A DNA stretch of 52,409 nt from Flavobacteriaceae bacterium (GCA_030726725.1 JANRDC010000030.1:1-52409); one strand, 5' to 3'. Counted from the first letter of the stretch, positions 33,697-43,023 are shown. Notes: generated by a model not told the origin, from the sequence alone. Numbers and translations are program-made.

Positions 33697-34935
33697 ATGG
33701 AATTGTACGCTCAAGCGCTTAGTTACGCCATTCCTTTATTTTTGGTGCTTATTGTCCTAGAACAATGGATCGCCCAACGAAAAGGACTAGAGGTCAATCG
33801 AGGCATGGATGTGATCTCGAGTTTGAGTTCTGGGATGACCAATACGCTCAAAAACCTAATGGGGCTCTCTGTAGTGCTGATTTCTTATGGTTGGCTGGTA
33901 GACCATTTAGCTTTAACACAAGTGACTCCCTCCTGGTGGGTGTATGCACTGGCTTTTTTGGGGATGGATTTTGTCGGGTATTGGAGTCATCGATTCGACC
34001 ACAAAATCAATGTGTTTTGGAACCGCCATATCGTACACCACAGCAGCGAGGAATTCAACCTGAGCTGCGCTTTGCGTCAGTCGATCTCAGCGGTAGTCGG
34101 GATTTATTTTTTTCTGTACATCCCTATGGCGCTGATCGGCATTCCACAAGAAGTAGTCGCTATTATCGCCCCCCTACACCTATTTGCCCAATTTTGGTAC
34201 CACACCAGGGTTATCGATAAAATGGGGGTGCTGGAATACATTTTGGTCACCCCATCTCACCACAGGGTACACCATGCGATTAACCCTAGGTACCTGGATA
34301 AAAACCTCAGCCAAGTTTTTATTTTTTGGGACAAGCTATTCGGCACTTTTCAAGAAGAACTCCCAGAAGATCCCCCGGTATATGGGGTAATCAAACCTGT
34401 AGGCACTTGGAATCCGATTTGGATCAATTACATGCATGCTTGGGCCTTGGCCAAAGACGCTTGGCACGCCCATAGCTGGTGGGATAAAGTAAGGCTTTGG
34501 TGGATGCCCACAGGGTGGCGTCCCAGCGATGTCGCAGAAAAGTATCCGTGGATATTTACCGAAGATCCCAAAAACCAAATCAAATATGAAACAGCCCTAT
34601 CCCGCCCTGAAAAAGTGTGGGCTTGGACGCAGTTGGTGATTCACTTTGGTTTGGTTTTTCACTTGCTGATCGCATTTGCCCAATTCGAATACACCCAGGT
34701 GATCAGCTATGGGATATTTTTGATGGCATCGATCATGGGATACACCGTGTTTATGGATAAAAGCAGGTGGGCACCCTACGCTGAGGCCCTAAAATTTGGT
34801 CTGGGTCTCGCGCTGTTATGGGGGTATCCGACTTGGTTTGGTTTAGACCTGATGATCCCCTATGCCTCGTCAGCGATCATGGCCTACCTCTTGTTGAGTT
34901 TGGCTTTGGCCTTTTATTTCCGTCGCAAAGATTAG
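33697..34935 (+). CDS. Sterol desaturase / fatty acid hydroxylase family protein
   Basis: A 412-residue membrane enzyme with a di-iron histidine cluster: HRFDH, HIVHHSS and SHHRVHH. Several hydrophobic segments lie before, between and after, and a 130-residue hydrophobic C-terminal extension follows the catalytic domain. The family hydroxylates or desaturates lipids; the closest activities known to me in this architecture are alkylglycerol monooxygenase-like, but the substrate is unknown. The last four bases overlap the convergent YdeI-like gene. Confidence 0.88.
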   Translation: MELYAQALSYAIPLFLVLIVLEQWIAQRKGLEVNRGMDVISSLSSGMTNTLKNLMGLSVVLISYGWLVDHLALTQVTPSWWVYALAFLGMDFVGYWSHRFDHKINVFWNRHIVHHSSEEFNLSCALRQSISAVVGIYFFLYIPMALIGIPQEVVAIIAPLHLFAQFWYHTRVIDKMGVLEYILVTPSHHRVHHAINPRYLDKNLSQVFIFWDKLFGTFQEELPEDPPVYGVIKPVGTWNPIWINYMHAWALAKDAWHAHSWWDKVRLWWMPTGWRPSDVAEKYPWIFTEDPKNQIKYETALSRPEKVWAWTQLVIHFGLVFHLLIAFAQFEYTQVISYGIFLMASIMGYTVFMDKSRWAPYAEALKFGLGLALLWGYPTWFGLDLMIPYASSAIMAYLLLSLALAFYFRRKD

Positions 34936-35549
34936 TATTCCTGCCAGCCTTTACCCATCAGAATCTTGGGGGTACACTGCTGGATTCTCCTGAGCTGTGT
35001 CGCTGCTTGTTTCGCGCTTTGAAAATGCATCAGATAACTGCGCTGCCTGCCTGGGGTCAGCCGGGCAAATGCTTCTGCCAACTCAGGATTTGACGCAAAA
35101 TAATCTGTCAAAAAGGTGGGATAGGGCGCATTGCGCTGATCTTGAAACTCAATTTTTGCACCACTGATTTCCAACTTGACGGCTTCTTCTATGTAGTCTA
35201 GCAATGTGCGACTCAATTTTTCAACGTCAGCCAAACTGGCAAACACCAGATATCGAGCGGCTTGGCTATTCGGCCCCGGTTTAACCAGCAAACCTTTGGG
35301 GTCACTGAGCAAGGCCCCCTTAAAAAATGAAACAACGACCTTGTCTTTTAAGGCGGACAACATCAGCACATTTTTTCCATGGATGGTGTAACACGGGGCG
35401 CCCCATTTGAGTTGCTCTTCCAAAGCGGAGCTTAGGATCACTGCGCGGAGCGCTATCAATACCCCATTCCAAGGAACTACCTTACAAGATGGAGTTCCCA
35501 TCAGCGGACATCGCCCGCATCCTTGATCAAAATATATATCTGCACCCAT
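34932..35549 (-). CDS. DUF1801 / YdeI (OmdA-like) protein
   Basis: A 205-residue protein. The N-terminus has a compact cysteine motif (CGRCPLMGTPSCKV), followed by a DUF1801 domain (EQLKWGAPCYTIHGKNVLMLSALKDKVVVSFFKG in pieces). A C-terminal OmdA/YdeI region follows (YPTFLTDYFASNPELAEAFARLTPGRQRSYLMHF in pieces, then AKQAATQLRRI). The C-terminal family is called bacteriocin-protection protein in some annotations, with little evidence. It is convergent with the desaturase gene. A second, shorter DUF1801 protein lies at 4169-4534. Confidence 0.85.
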   Translation of the reverse strand: MGADIYFDQGCGRCPLMGTPSCKVVPWNGVLIALRAVILSSALEEQLKWGAPCYTIHGKNVLMLSALKDKVVVSFFKGALLSDPKGLLVKPGPNSQAARYLVFASLADVEKLSRTLLDYIEEAVKLEISGAKIEFQDQRNAPYPTFLTDYFASNPELAEAFARLTPGRQRSYLMHFQSAKQAATQLRRIQQCTPKILMGKGWQEY

Positions 35550-35610
35550 GTTTCAAAAATCAGGTAACTAAAGCTACCAAAAAACAACCATGCACCTAAA
35601 GATATTTTAA

Positions 35611-35618
35611 TACATTTG
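35611..35618 (+). promoter_or_regulatory. -7 promoter element upstream of the small secreted protein/cytochrome pair
   Basis: TACATTTG matches TAnnTTTG and ends 21 bases before the ATG at 35640. No TTG lies at the usual distance upstream. Confidence 0.4.
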
Positions 35619-35639
35619 ACGGAATTCACTTGATTTTTG

Positions 35640-36026
35640 ATGAAAAACACACTGTTTTTAACGCTTTTTCTGCTTTTCAGCGCTATTTCTTTACAAGCTC
35701 AGTCCAGGTTTGAATTCTGGCCACAAGGCCATGTGAATGTATTGGCAGACTTTAAAGGAGGGTTTTACGCCACCATTGGCGGGCCGAGCTTTAGCCTAGT
35801 TCAAAGCGATCGCATCAAAGCAGGAATTCATTTTGCTCCGTCGCTCAGATTAAAATCCAATGCTCCTGAGGGACGAAAAGTAATGCCGCTTCAAGGGTTG
35901 GGATTATTTGCCATGGATCCCTCCAAAAAAATCAGATACAACGTGATCAGCTATTACGATGCTCCTGCTAAATCTTGGTCAACAGCCTTTGGGTTGGGTT
36001 ATATATTTAATGGAAAATCAAAATGA
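35640..36026 (+). CDS. Small secreted or outer-membrane protein coupled to a cytochrome
   Basis: A 128-residue protein with a clear signal peptide ending SLQAQ. The mature part has short amphipathic strands with aromatic residues (RFEFWPQGHVNVLADF, GGFYATIGGPSFSLV) and ends WSTAFGLGYIFNGK, like a fragment of an outer-membrane barrel. I do not recognise the family. Its stop overlaps the ATG of the cytochrome gene (ATGA), so the two are translationally coupled. Confidence 0.65.
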   Translation: MKNTLFLTLFLLFSAISLQAQSRFEFWPQGHVNVLADFKGGFYATIGGPSFSLVQSDRIKAGIHFAPSLRLKSNAPEGRKVMPLQGLGLFAMDPSKKIRYNVISYYDAPAKSWSTAFGLGYIFNGKSK

Positions 36027-37066
36027 ATACGCATAGCCCAGAAGAAGAATTTAAGTCATTAGCCCGAGGAATTGCTTGGTGGGGTGGCCTCACGCTGGGC
36101 GGAATTAGCGCTGTATTTTTGGCCCTCTTGGCATTGAGCACCTCAACCCCCAAAACTGCTGTCCCTGAAGCGGTGATCACCGAACCTACCACGCCAATAT
36201 CCATCGCGGACCGTATCGCACAGAGCGGAGATACTCAACTCCAAGATGGTTACGCATTTTTTGTACATACGGACGAAACCCTGGGCCCGCAACAAGAAAA
36301 CCCCGAAAGAAGAATCACCGGGAACGGATTAAAATGCAGTTCTTGTCACTTAAATGAGGGAACACAGCCGTTTGGACTTCCTTTAAACGGAGTGTCCCAG
36401 CGCTTCCCACAATACCGCGGTAGAGAGGATAAAATAGGCACCCTAGCCGAGCGTGTCAACGGTTGTTTTACGCGCAGCATGAATGGCAAAGCCCTGGACA
36501 CTGCTCAATACGAGATGAAAGCGATCATTTCGTATATCGATTGGTTAGACTTGAATCAAGCGGGAACTGAGGCGCAGAAAGTAAAGGGATTAAAGCCGAT
36601 TGAACTGCCGAACCGCGCTGTAGATTTGGCCCATGGAAAAGAGGTATACGATCGAGCCTGCGCGCTCTGCCATCAAGGGAACGGGCTTGGATTAAAAAAT
36701 CCTGGTGCGATCAGTTATACTTATCCACCGCTTTGGGGCCCAGATGCTTACAACAATGGCGCTGGGATGAGTCGCGTTATTACCGCCGCCCAATTTATCA
36801 AAAACAATATGCCTTTTGGGATCAACTACGAGAATCCTACCTTAACCGATGAGGAGGCCTACGATGTGGCTGGGTTTATCAACCAACAACCCAGACCTCA
36901 AAAATCCAACCTGGAACAGGATTTTCCCAATTTGGTCAAAAAACCGGTCTCCACGCCCTATCCGCCTTACCTAGATCCTTTTCCCCAAAGTCAACACCAA
37001 ATGGGGCCTTATCCTGAGATCATCGCCTACTACGCCAAGCAATATCAGGAGGAAAAGAAAAACTAA
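36023..37066 (+). CDS. Dihaem c-type cytochrome, thiosulfate dehydrogenase (TsdA)-like
   Basis: A 347-residue cytochrome with a membrane anchor (about 17-39) and two haem sites, CSSCH (105-109) and CALCH (213-217). Between them NGCFTRSMNG places Cys148 where TsdA enzymes have the unusual cysteine ligand of the active-site haem. TsdA oxidises thiosulfate to tetrathionate or does the reverse. If active, this would let the cell gain electrons from thiosulfate. No sox genes are nearby. Alternatives are other SoxX/TsdA-like electron carriers. Confidence 0.82.
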   Translation: MNTHSPEEEFKSLARGIAWWGGLTLGGISAVFLALLALSTSTPKTAVPEAVITEPTTPISIADRIAQSGDTQLQDGYAFFVHTDETLGPQQENPERRITGNGLKCSSCHLNEGTQPFGLPLNGVSQRFPQYRGREDKIGTLAERVNGCFTRSMNGKALDTAQYEMKAIISYIDWLDLNQAGTEAQKVKGLKPIELPNRAVDLAHGKEVYDRACALCHQGNGLGLKNPGAISYTYPPLWGPDAYNNGAGMSRVITAAQFIKNNMPFGINYENPTLTDEEAYDVAGFINQQPRPQKSNLEQDFPNLVKKPVSTPYPPYLDPFPQSQHQMGPYPEIIAYYAKQYQEEKKN

Positions 37067-37075
37067 TCCAGCAGA

Positions 37076-38269
37076 CTAAAACAACTGAGGGACAAATTCC
37101 CTGAGGTAGATGCGCCAGTTGCGCCAAATATGTCCGCCCTCAGATTCTCGGTAAACATAAGGCATGTTCATGGCGTCGAGCTTTTGGCGATAATCGACAT
37201 TGGCCTGGTAGAGAAAATCTGTTTTTCCGATCGCAATCCAATACAAAGCCGTTCCATTAGCTTTTTGCACCGCTAGTGTCTGATCTATGTTTTGGTAAAC
37301 CCCAGCAGCATCTTGATCAGCCCTGGGCATAATGGCCGCAGAAAAAAGTCCCACATAATTGTAGGTGTTGGGGTAAAGACGTGAGATGTGCATGGCGTGA
37401 AATCCACCCATAGACAAACCGGCAATGGCGCGATGTGCTTTGTCTTTTTTTACACGGTACTGGGACTCAATAAAATTGACGATGTCTGGAAAAGAAGCTT
37501 CATACTCACCATTCATGGTTTTGGGCATCATAAACTGGGGTTTGTAATATCCTTGATGACCCGCTCCTGGTGCTGCGTCCTGGATCACATTGCCATTGGG
37601 CATCACCACAATCATAGGTTTCGATTTGCCTTGAGCGATCAAGTTGTCCATAATTTGCGCAGTACGACCCAAGGTCATCCAGGCCTCTTCATCACCTCCA
37701 GCGCCGTGCAACAAATACAAAACCGGGTATTCTTGTCCGCTTTGCTCATATCCAGCAGGGGTGTAAATCGTCAATCTGCGATCCATTCCTAGACCTGGCG
37801 CATCATACCAACGGTGGGCCAAAGTGCCGTGGGGCACATCCTGTACGGCATAGTCAGCCGCAAAGTCTTGAGCTACCAAAAAAATATTTTTGGTGCTGGC
37901 GACATCCCTGATGTAAAAGGGGTTGTTCGGATCAGTAGTCTCATAGCCATCTACAATCACCGAATAGCTGTAGAGTTCTGGGGCCAATGCAGACGTTTCA
38001 TACACCCAAAGTCCATTTTGATCTTGAGTCATCAACGCCTTAATCGGCGCATCCGCCTCACCATAAGGCGTAGTCACTTTTTCAGTCGGCAAAAAATCTC
38101 CCGTAATACGCACCTCTTGTGCATTTGGCGCATAAATGCGAAACACCACACTTTGGTCTGACTTCACCTCAGGCGAGTTGATGTTTTGGGCGTTAAACAA
38201 GGCTTCTTGGGCCTGTATACCAAAGATGGAAAAAAATGCTCAGAGGTAAAAAAGAGTATATTTCATCAT
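37076..38269 (-). pseudogene. Secreted CE1-type esterase with a stop codon in the signal peptide
   Basis: The main frame (37076-38200, 374 residues from a TTG) holds an N-terminal CBM48-like Ig domain (about 15-110) and an alpha/beta-hydrolase esterase domain with LLHGAGG, the nucleophile GLSMGG (Ser263) and a late His in ESEGGHIWRNW, as in feruloyl/acetyl-xylan esterases. Reading on upstream in the same frame gives MMKYTLFYL, a TGA stop at 38242-38240, then AFFSIFGIQAQEALFNAQ. This is a normal signal peptide interrupted once. One base change (from TTA or TCA) explains it. Either the gene is dead or cytoplasmic, or the base is a sequencing error. Confidence 0.75.
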
Positions 38270-38277
38270 TAAGTAGT

Positions 38278-38649
38278 TTACAAATTTTTCATGGTTTGCA
38301 TTAGGCGGTAAAAAAATAGCGGCGTAATCAATAGGCCTGCGGAAAAGAACCCAATGGACCAATAGGTCACCGCCCAACCAAAAAAATCACTGGTCATCCA
38401 GAGGGTATTGGCCATTAACCAAAAACCGATCAATAGGTGTTCCAAACGTTGGAATGAACTTTTCGACACCACAATCAGATAAAAAGAAATCAGAATAGTT
38501 GGGATCGCAAACGTCAAAGATATCAGTTCTAAAACTGGTTTATGCGCTTCAAAATGAAGTGCGCCAAACCAAAAAGCATCTTTGATAATCCAAAGCGGGA
38601 AATGCGCGTATTCCAGTACTTTATAGCGCACTGCAGTTGAGTTTTCCAA
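38278..38649 (-). CDS. Small multi-pass membrane protein, unknown
   Basis: A 123-residue protein with three or four hydrophobic segments (about 38-58, 68-90, 93-112). I do not recognise it. No ATG is available near the 5' end; the TTG at 38649 is the likeliest start, GTG at 38631 the alternative. It lies just upstream of the interrupted esterase and runs the same way, 9 bases from that gene's original ATG, so they form one transcript. Confidence 0.55.
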   Translation of the reverse strand: MENSTAVRYKVLEYAHFPLWIIKDAFWFGALHFEAHKPVLELISLTFAIPTILISFYLIVVSKSSFQRLEHLLIGFWLMANTLWMTSDFFGWAVTYWSIGFFSAGLLITPLFFYRLMQTMKNL

Positions 38650-38735
38650 TAGGGCAAAAATGGTTAGTCGAATAAAAATAGGAAAAAATGGCTACCCTAT
38701 TCCCATGCGGTTTGAAAATCAAAGTGCACCCCTAC

Positions 38736-39065
38736 TTATTCCGCCTCAAAACCGTACTCCCGTTCAACGACGGCAATCCTAAGTTTATAGCTCTGATACC
38801 ATTGCTTTTTGCCCAATGCTTTGGCGCGTTGATGCAATGCATTATCCCGCCAATACTTAAGAGACTCCATGTCTCGCCAATAGGAAATATTGATGCCAAA
38901 TCCTTCAGGGGTCCTGAAATTTTCTACCCCTAAAAATCCTTCAATCCCTTGTATTTCTTGAAAAGTAGCCTCGTTCATTTCTTCATAACCCGCTTCAACA
39001 GAGGTGCGAATAGAGGTGAAAATGGCACAGACATATGGGGGCTGGGGTGTTGCGCAAATGGACAT
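38736..39065 (-). CDS. Antibiotic biosynthesis monooxygenase (ABM) domain protein
   Basis: A 109-residue single-domain protein of the dimeric alpha/beta-barrel type. It shows YVCAIFTSIRTSVEAGYEEMNEATFQE, then GFLGVENFRTPEGFGINISYWRDMESLKYWRDNALHQRAKALG in pieces, and the typical final strand KLRIAVVEREYGF. The family includes small oxygenases that need no cofactor as well as haem-degrading or stress proteins. I start at the ATG at 39065; the longer frame begins with a TTG. Confidence 0.85.
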   Translation of the reverse strand: MSICATPQPPYVCAIFTSIRTSVEAGYEEMNEATFQEIQGIEGFLGVENFRTPEGFGINISYWRDMESLKYWRDNALHQRAKALGKKQWYQSYKLRIAVVEREYGFEAE

Positions 39066-39152
39066 AAATAATTTTTTTCTAAAGATAATCAAGCCGAGTA
39101 CATTTAGGGCTCAGGTGATAATTTGATTAACTTCACCCGCAAATTCTTCCTC

Positions 39153-40373
39153 ATGGCCGAGAAAAAACCAGCCGCGCTTGTATTCATCTTTATCACGATT
39201 CTAATTGACGTTATCGGACTGGGCATCATCATTCCCATCATCCCCACCCTGATTCAAGAAATTACCGGAGAAGGGATCAGCCAAGCATCCGTTTATGGGG
39301 GTTGGTTGTTGTTTGCTTACGCAGGCATGCAATTCTTATTTGCTCCGATCATCGGAGGATTGAGTGACCAGTTTGGGCGTAGACCCGTGATTTTGGCCTC
39401 GTTATTGGGCTTCGGTTTGGACTATGTCGTGGCTGCGCTGGCACCTAGCTTATCTTGGTTGTTTATCGCCCGCATTATTGCGGGGATTACCGGGGCGAGC
39501 TTCACCTCTGCATCAGCCTACATCGCTGACATTTCAACCCCGGATAAAAGAGCGCAAAATTTTGGTATGATTGGTGCGGCATTTGGTTTGGGATTTATTG
39601 TGGGCCCGGTGCTGGGCGGGCTACTGGGTACATTTGGCCCTAGGGTGCCCTTTTGGACGGCCGCAGGTTTCAGCTTGGCCAATGCTTTGTATGGGTACTT
39701 CGTATTACCGGAATCACTAGCCCCTGAAAAAAGAAGAAAATTCGACATCCGAAGAGCCAATCCGCTGGGCTCTTTTATGAGACTCAAAAAATTTCCAGCC
39801 ATTTTTTCGTTGGCAGTATCTATGTTTTTCCTCTACCTAGCAGGTCAGGTCAACCCCAGCATCTGGTCGTACTTTACCATGTTGGAATTTGGGTTCAACG
39901 AGGCTTGGGTAGGCTACTCCTTGGGGTTTGTCGGCATCATGGTTGCCCTGGTTCAAGGTGTCTTCATCCGCAAAGTGATCAAACGCTTAGGGGAGTGGAA
40001 AACAGTGTTTATCGGCCTGGTATTTTCAGTATTGGGATTGATCTCATTTGCCTACGCCTCCCAGGCCTGGATGTTGTTTTTGTTGATCATTCCCTTTTCA
40101 TTCGGCGGACTTGCGGGCCCTGGTCTGCAAGGAATCATCTCCAAGCAAGTACCCGACAATGAACAGGGAGAGCTTCAAGGATCGATCACTTCTCTGATGA
40201 GTGTCAGCGCGGTTTTAGCCCCACCCATCTATACCACCATCTTTGAATACTTTACCCAGGAGCCTACTGAAATATTTTTTCCTGGAGCGCCCTTTGTCAT
40301 GGCCGCGCTTTTCTGTTTGCTGTCCACCATTTTGGTTTTCAGGTCGTATCTAAAACACCACAAGGCTGCTTAA
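39153..40373 (+). CDS. TetA/TCR-type MFS transporter
   Basis: A 406-residue inner-membrane transporter with 12 hydrophobic segments. ILIDVIGLGIIIPIIP opens segment 1, and APIIGGLSDQFGRRPVILASLLGFGLDYVVAALAP holds the MFS motif A in the form seen in TetA-class tetracycline exporters. RIIAGITGASFTSASAYIAD lies in segment 4-5. This is a common chromosomal drug-efflux relative; a tetracycline role is not shown. I start at the ATG at 39153, since the frame upstream opens only with TTG. Confidence 0.88.
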   Translation: MAEKKPAALVFIFITILIDVIGLGIIIPIIPTLIQEITGEGISQASVYGGWLLFAYAGMQFLFAPIIGGLSDQFGRRPVILASLLGFGLDYVVAALAPSLSWLFIARIIAGITGASFTSASAYIADISTPDKRAQNFGMIGAAFGLGFIVGPVLGGLLGTFGPRVPFWTAAGFSLANALYGYFVLPESLAPEKRRKFDIRRANPLGSFMRLKKFPAIFSLAVSMFFLYLAGQVNPSIWSYFTMLEFGFNEAWVGYSLGFVGIMVALVQGVFIRKVIKRLGEWKTVFIGLVFSVLGLISFAYASQAWMLFLLIIPFSFGGLAGPGLQGIISKQVPDNEQGELQGSITSLMSVSAVLAPPIYTTIFEYFTQEPTEIFFPGAPFVMAALFCLLSTILVFRSYLKHHKAA

Positions 40374-40384
40374 TGGCAATAAAG

Positions 40385-40417
40385 TTGGTGTATTTACAGG
40401 CAAATGCTTTAATTTTG
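40385..40417 (+). promoter_or_regulatory. Bacteroidota promoter of tpx
   Basis: TTG (40385-40387), 22 bases, TAATTTTG (40410-40417): an exact TTG-N17-23-TAnnTTTG match. The ATG follows 22 bases later, leaving a normal short leader. Confidence 0.7.
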
Positions 40418-40439
40418 CCCTACCTAAAAACCCCCAAAT

Positions 40440-40937
40440 ATGGCCACTGTTACCCTTAAAGGAAATCCGATTGAAACGTCAGGAACCCTTCCTGCTGTAG
40501 GCTCAAAAGCTCCAGCATTTACATTAACTGCTAAAGACCTCAGCGAAAAAACACTAGCTGATTACGCAGGAAAAAACATTGTACTCAACATTTTCCCCAG
40601 TGTTGACACAGGCACTTGTGCTGCCTCTGTGCGCGCTTTTAACGCTCAGGCTGCTGCCTTAGAAAACACCGTAGTATTGTGTGTGTCTAAAGATTTGCCT
40701 TTTGCACAAACACGTTTTTGTGGCGCTGAAGGCATCGAAAATGTCGCTATGCTCTCCGACTTTAGAGACGGTAATTTTGGCGCTGCTTACGGACTGAGCT
40801 TTGTCAGCGGACCATTGGCTCCCTTGCACTCCAGAGCCGTAGTCGTTATCGATGCTCAAGGAACTGTAGTCTATACCGAACAAGTAGGCGAAATTGTGGA
40901 TGAACCCAACTACACTGGTGCATTGGCTGCTTTGTAA
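40440..40937 (+). CDS. tpx: Thiol peroxidase
   Basis: A 165-residue atypical two-Cys peroxiredoxin that reduces peroxides using thioredoxin. The peroxidatic cysteine lies in [16 protein letters not shown] and the resolving cysteine in [11 protein letters not shown]. The N-terminus [23 protein letters not shown] is typical of Tpx. Its own promoter and terminator flank it, and a thioredoxin gene converges on it, which fits a shared peroxide-defence role. Confidence 0.96.
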   Translation: MATVTLKGNPIETSGTLPAVGSKAPAFTLTAKDLSEKTLADYAGKNIVLNIFPSVDTGTCAASVRAFNAQAAALENTVVLCVSKDLPFAQTRFCGAEGIENVAMLSDFRDGNFGAAYGLSFVSGPLAPLHSRAVVVIDAQGTVVYTEQVGEIVDEPNYTGALAAL

Positions 40938-40956
40938 ATCGGTTTCATTGTATTAA

Positions 40957-40997
40957 AGAAGACGGCTAAACCATTTGGTTTGACCGTCTTTTATTTT
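40957..40997 (+). terminator. Intrinsic terminator between tpx and thioredoxin
   Basis: AAGACGG-ct-AAACC-attt-GGTTT-ga-CCGTCTT (40959-40990) is followed by TTATTTT. It ends the tpx message. The A-rich left flank (TTAAAGAAG) also allows weak use on the opposite strand for the convergent thioredoxin gene. Confidence 0.85.
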
Positions 40998-41022
40998 GTA
41001 AGGGTATTTAAATAATTCCTCA

Positions 41023-41382
41023 CTAAACCGTGTGCAACAACTCCTTTTGAATAATTTCTTCTAGGGTGTGCTTGGGTAAAGCGCCTGCTTGCATCATGGG
41101 TTGTTTGTCCATAGGGATAAACAAAATACTGGGAATGCTGCGGATTTGGAAAACGGCTGACAATTCCTGTTCCACTTCTGTGTCCACTTTGTAGATCGTG
41201 ATTTCGGGATTTTCATCGCTTAGTTCCTCTAAAATCGGGGCCACCATTTTACAGGGACCACACCAATCTGCGTAAAAGTCGATGATTGCTGGTTTTTTTC
41301 CTTTGTATTCCCAGGTTTGGTGGGTGGTGTAATCAAAAATTTCCTCTTTGAATAGCTGAGTAGTCAATTTAACTGTTGGCAT
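41023..41382 (-). CDS. trxA: Thioredoxin
   Basis: A 119-residue thioredoxin with the active site WCGPC in FYADWCGPCKMVAPILEEL. The cis-proline follows in RSIPSILF. Slightly longer at the N-terminus than E. coli TrxA. It has no signal peptide, so it is cytoplasmic. It is a natural electron donor for the convergent thiol peroxidase. A TAAATTTG promoter element (41408-41401) lies 18 bases upstream of the ATG. Confidence 0.93.
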   Translation of the reverse strand: MPTVKLTTQLFKEEIFDYTTHQTWEYKGKKPAIIDFYADWCGPCKMVAPILEELSDENPEITIYKVDTEVEQELSAVFQIRSIPSILFIPMDKQPMMQAGALPKHTLEEIIQKELLHTV

Positions 41383-41515
41383 AGCTGAATAATTTTAAGG
41401 CAAATTTACCCCAGGACAACTAGACAGCATGTAACTCAAGTTTCCTTGACTCCAAGAAATATATCCAGGTACATCGATAGAATAATTGCAGATATTTGCC
41501 TGAGAAATATCTGAG

Positions 41516-42502
41516 ATGCCTATTATACCCGCCCAAAGAAAGCACAGTGCAGCCCTGGTGCCTCTTGCCAAAGCTTCTTTTTTAAACGCCCATGGCCACA
41601 GTGCCGCTCCATCAATTATAGAGGATTTTGTAGCGAGAAATTACCAAGAAAAGGCGCTTGGGGATTCTATTGAACTCGATAAAAACACCTACTTCATCTC
41701 GGTGGATCAAGAAAGGATTACCGGTTACTCAAATCTTGTAATTGACCAGCCCAACACCTACCTGCCAGGTAAAAAAGTAGCCTTACTCGACAGGCTTTAC
41801 CTGGATCCTGAATTTTTTGGTCAAGGAATAGCTCATGATCTGTTGGCACACAACAAACAGTATGCATTGGACCAGGGATGCGTGGGCATTTGGCTTAATG
41901 TATGGACTGAAAATTACAGAGCCTTGAGATTTTACCTGAAAAATGGATTCCAAAACATCGGCGATACCGCATATAGATTGTCCCCTACCCATGTAAATCC
42001 AAATTATGTGATGTACCTGCCCCTGGAAACTGATCCCGATCAAATAAGGATGCGCCCCTTCAAATCCGAAGATGCAGCTGATTTTAAATCGCTGAATATA
42101 GAGTGGCTTGAAGCCTATTTCCAAGTAGAACCGATTGATCATCAAGTACTGGGCAATCCAACAACGGAAATCGTTCAGCCAGGCGGATATATATTTATGG
42201 CAGAACGCCAGGGAAAAACCATAGGCACCTACGCGTTTATTAAAAAAAACGATGGGGTTTATGAGTTCAGCAAAATGGCAATCGATCCAACCCTAAGGGG
42301 CATGGGCTTCGGCCAATTCATGCTCGACCACGCCCTAACTTGGGCCAAAGTACATCGTTGGACCAAGATTTTGCTCTACTCCAATACAAAACTTGAAAAT
42401 GCCATCCACCTCTACCGAAAAAATGGATTTGTTGAAATTCCCCTGGAAAAACAGGTGATATACAGCCGGGGAAATATAAAAATGGAATACTCCATCCATT
42501 AA
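41516..42502 (+). CDS. Double GNAT N-acetyltransferase
   Basis: A 328-residue protein with two acetyltransferase domains in tandem. The first (about 1-170) has the acetyl-CoA loop LDRLYLDPEFFGQGIAHDLL and ENYRALRFYLKNGF. The second (about 176-328) has FSKMAIDPTLRGMGFGQFML and LENAIHLYRKNGFVEIP. Both keep the Gln/Arg-x-x-Gly-x-Gly/Ala turn and the final NGF, so both could bind acetyl-CoA. Substrates are unknown. The two halves may have arisen by fusion of neighbouring genes, as each is a full-length GNAT. Confidence 0.88.
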   Translation: MPIIPAQRKHSAALVPLAKASFLNAHGHSAAPSIIEDFVARNYQEKALGDSIELDKNTYFISVDQERITGYSNLVIDQPNTYLPGKKVALLDRLYLDPEFFGQGIAHDLLAHNKQYALDQGCVGIWLNVWTENYRALRFYLKNGFQNIGDTAYRLSPTHVNPNYVMYLPLETDPDQIRMRPFKSEDAADFKSLNIEWLEAYFQVEPIDHQVLGNPTTEIVQPGGYIFMAERQGKTIGTYAFIKKNDGVYEFSKMAIDPTLRGMGFGQFMLDHALTWAKVHRWTKILLYSNTKLENAIHLYRKNGFVEIPLEKQVIYSRGNIKMEYSIH

Positions 42503-42558
42503 CCTTCTTTCAAAGTGCTTAAAATTGGGTATCTTCCTGGTCAAAATAAAAAAAGATC

Positions 42559-43023
42559 ATGAAAGGACTATTTACCAGCATTGCATGTAGTATTTTATTG
42601 ATGGGCGCCCTAAGTGCGCAGACCAAAGTGAGTGAAAAAGATGTTTGGGGTACTTGGCGTTTTCACTTAAAGCTAGAAGAAGTTGCCAAAAGCGATAAAG
42701 CTGACCTCAATTTTATTGAAAAAGCTGTGGTTGGCGCCGTATCGGGTATCGTGGATACCGCTATGGAACAGGTAGACATTCAATTCAATTTTAAAAAGTC
42801 TCGGGAACTGGTGGTCGTGGTTCACGAACACGAAACCAAAAAGAAAACCGAAGAAACCATAGAATGGTTTATCAATAAAAATGGGCAGCTGGAAATCAGC
42901 GACCTAAAAAACGATCGAGTAAACATAGATAACGATGGCGTTTGGATGTTGCTCAACCGCAGATTAGTTCCTGTAGAAAACGGAAAAGCCACCCAAGGAA
43001 TCTACTTGGAGCGGGTGCAGTAA
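42559..43023 (+). CDS. Secreted lipocalin-like protein, unknown
   Basis: A 154-residue protein with a signal peptide ending ALSAQ. The mature part begins VSEKDVWGTWRFHL, resembling the opening of lipocalin-like Bacteroidota proteins, and continues with strands VDIQFNFKKSRELVVVVHEHE and ETIEWFINKNGQLEI. No catalytic or binding residues can be named. It stands alone between the GNAT gene and a convergent lipoprotein gene. Confidence 0.7.
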   Translation: MKGLFTSIACSILLMGALSAQTKVSEKDVWGTWRFHLKLEEVAKSDKADLNFIEKAVVGAVSGIVDTAMEQVDIQFNFKKSRELVVVVHEHETKKKTEETIEWFINKNGQLEISDLKNDRVNIDNDGVWMLLNRRLVPVENGKATQGIYLERVQ

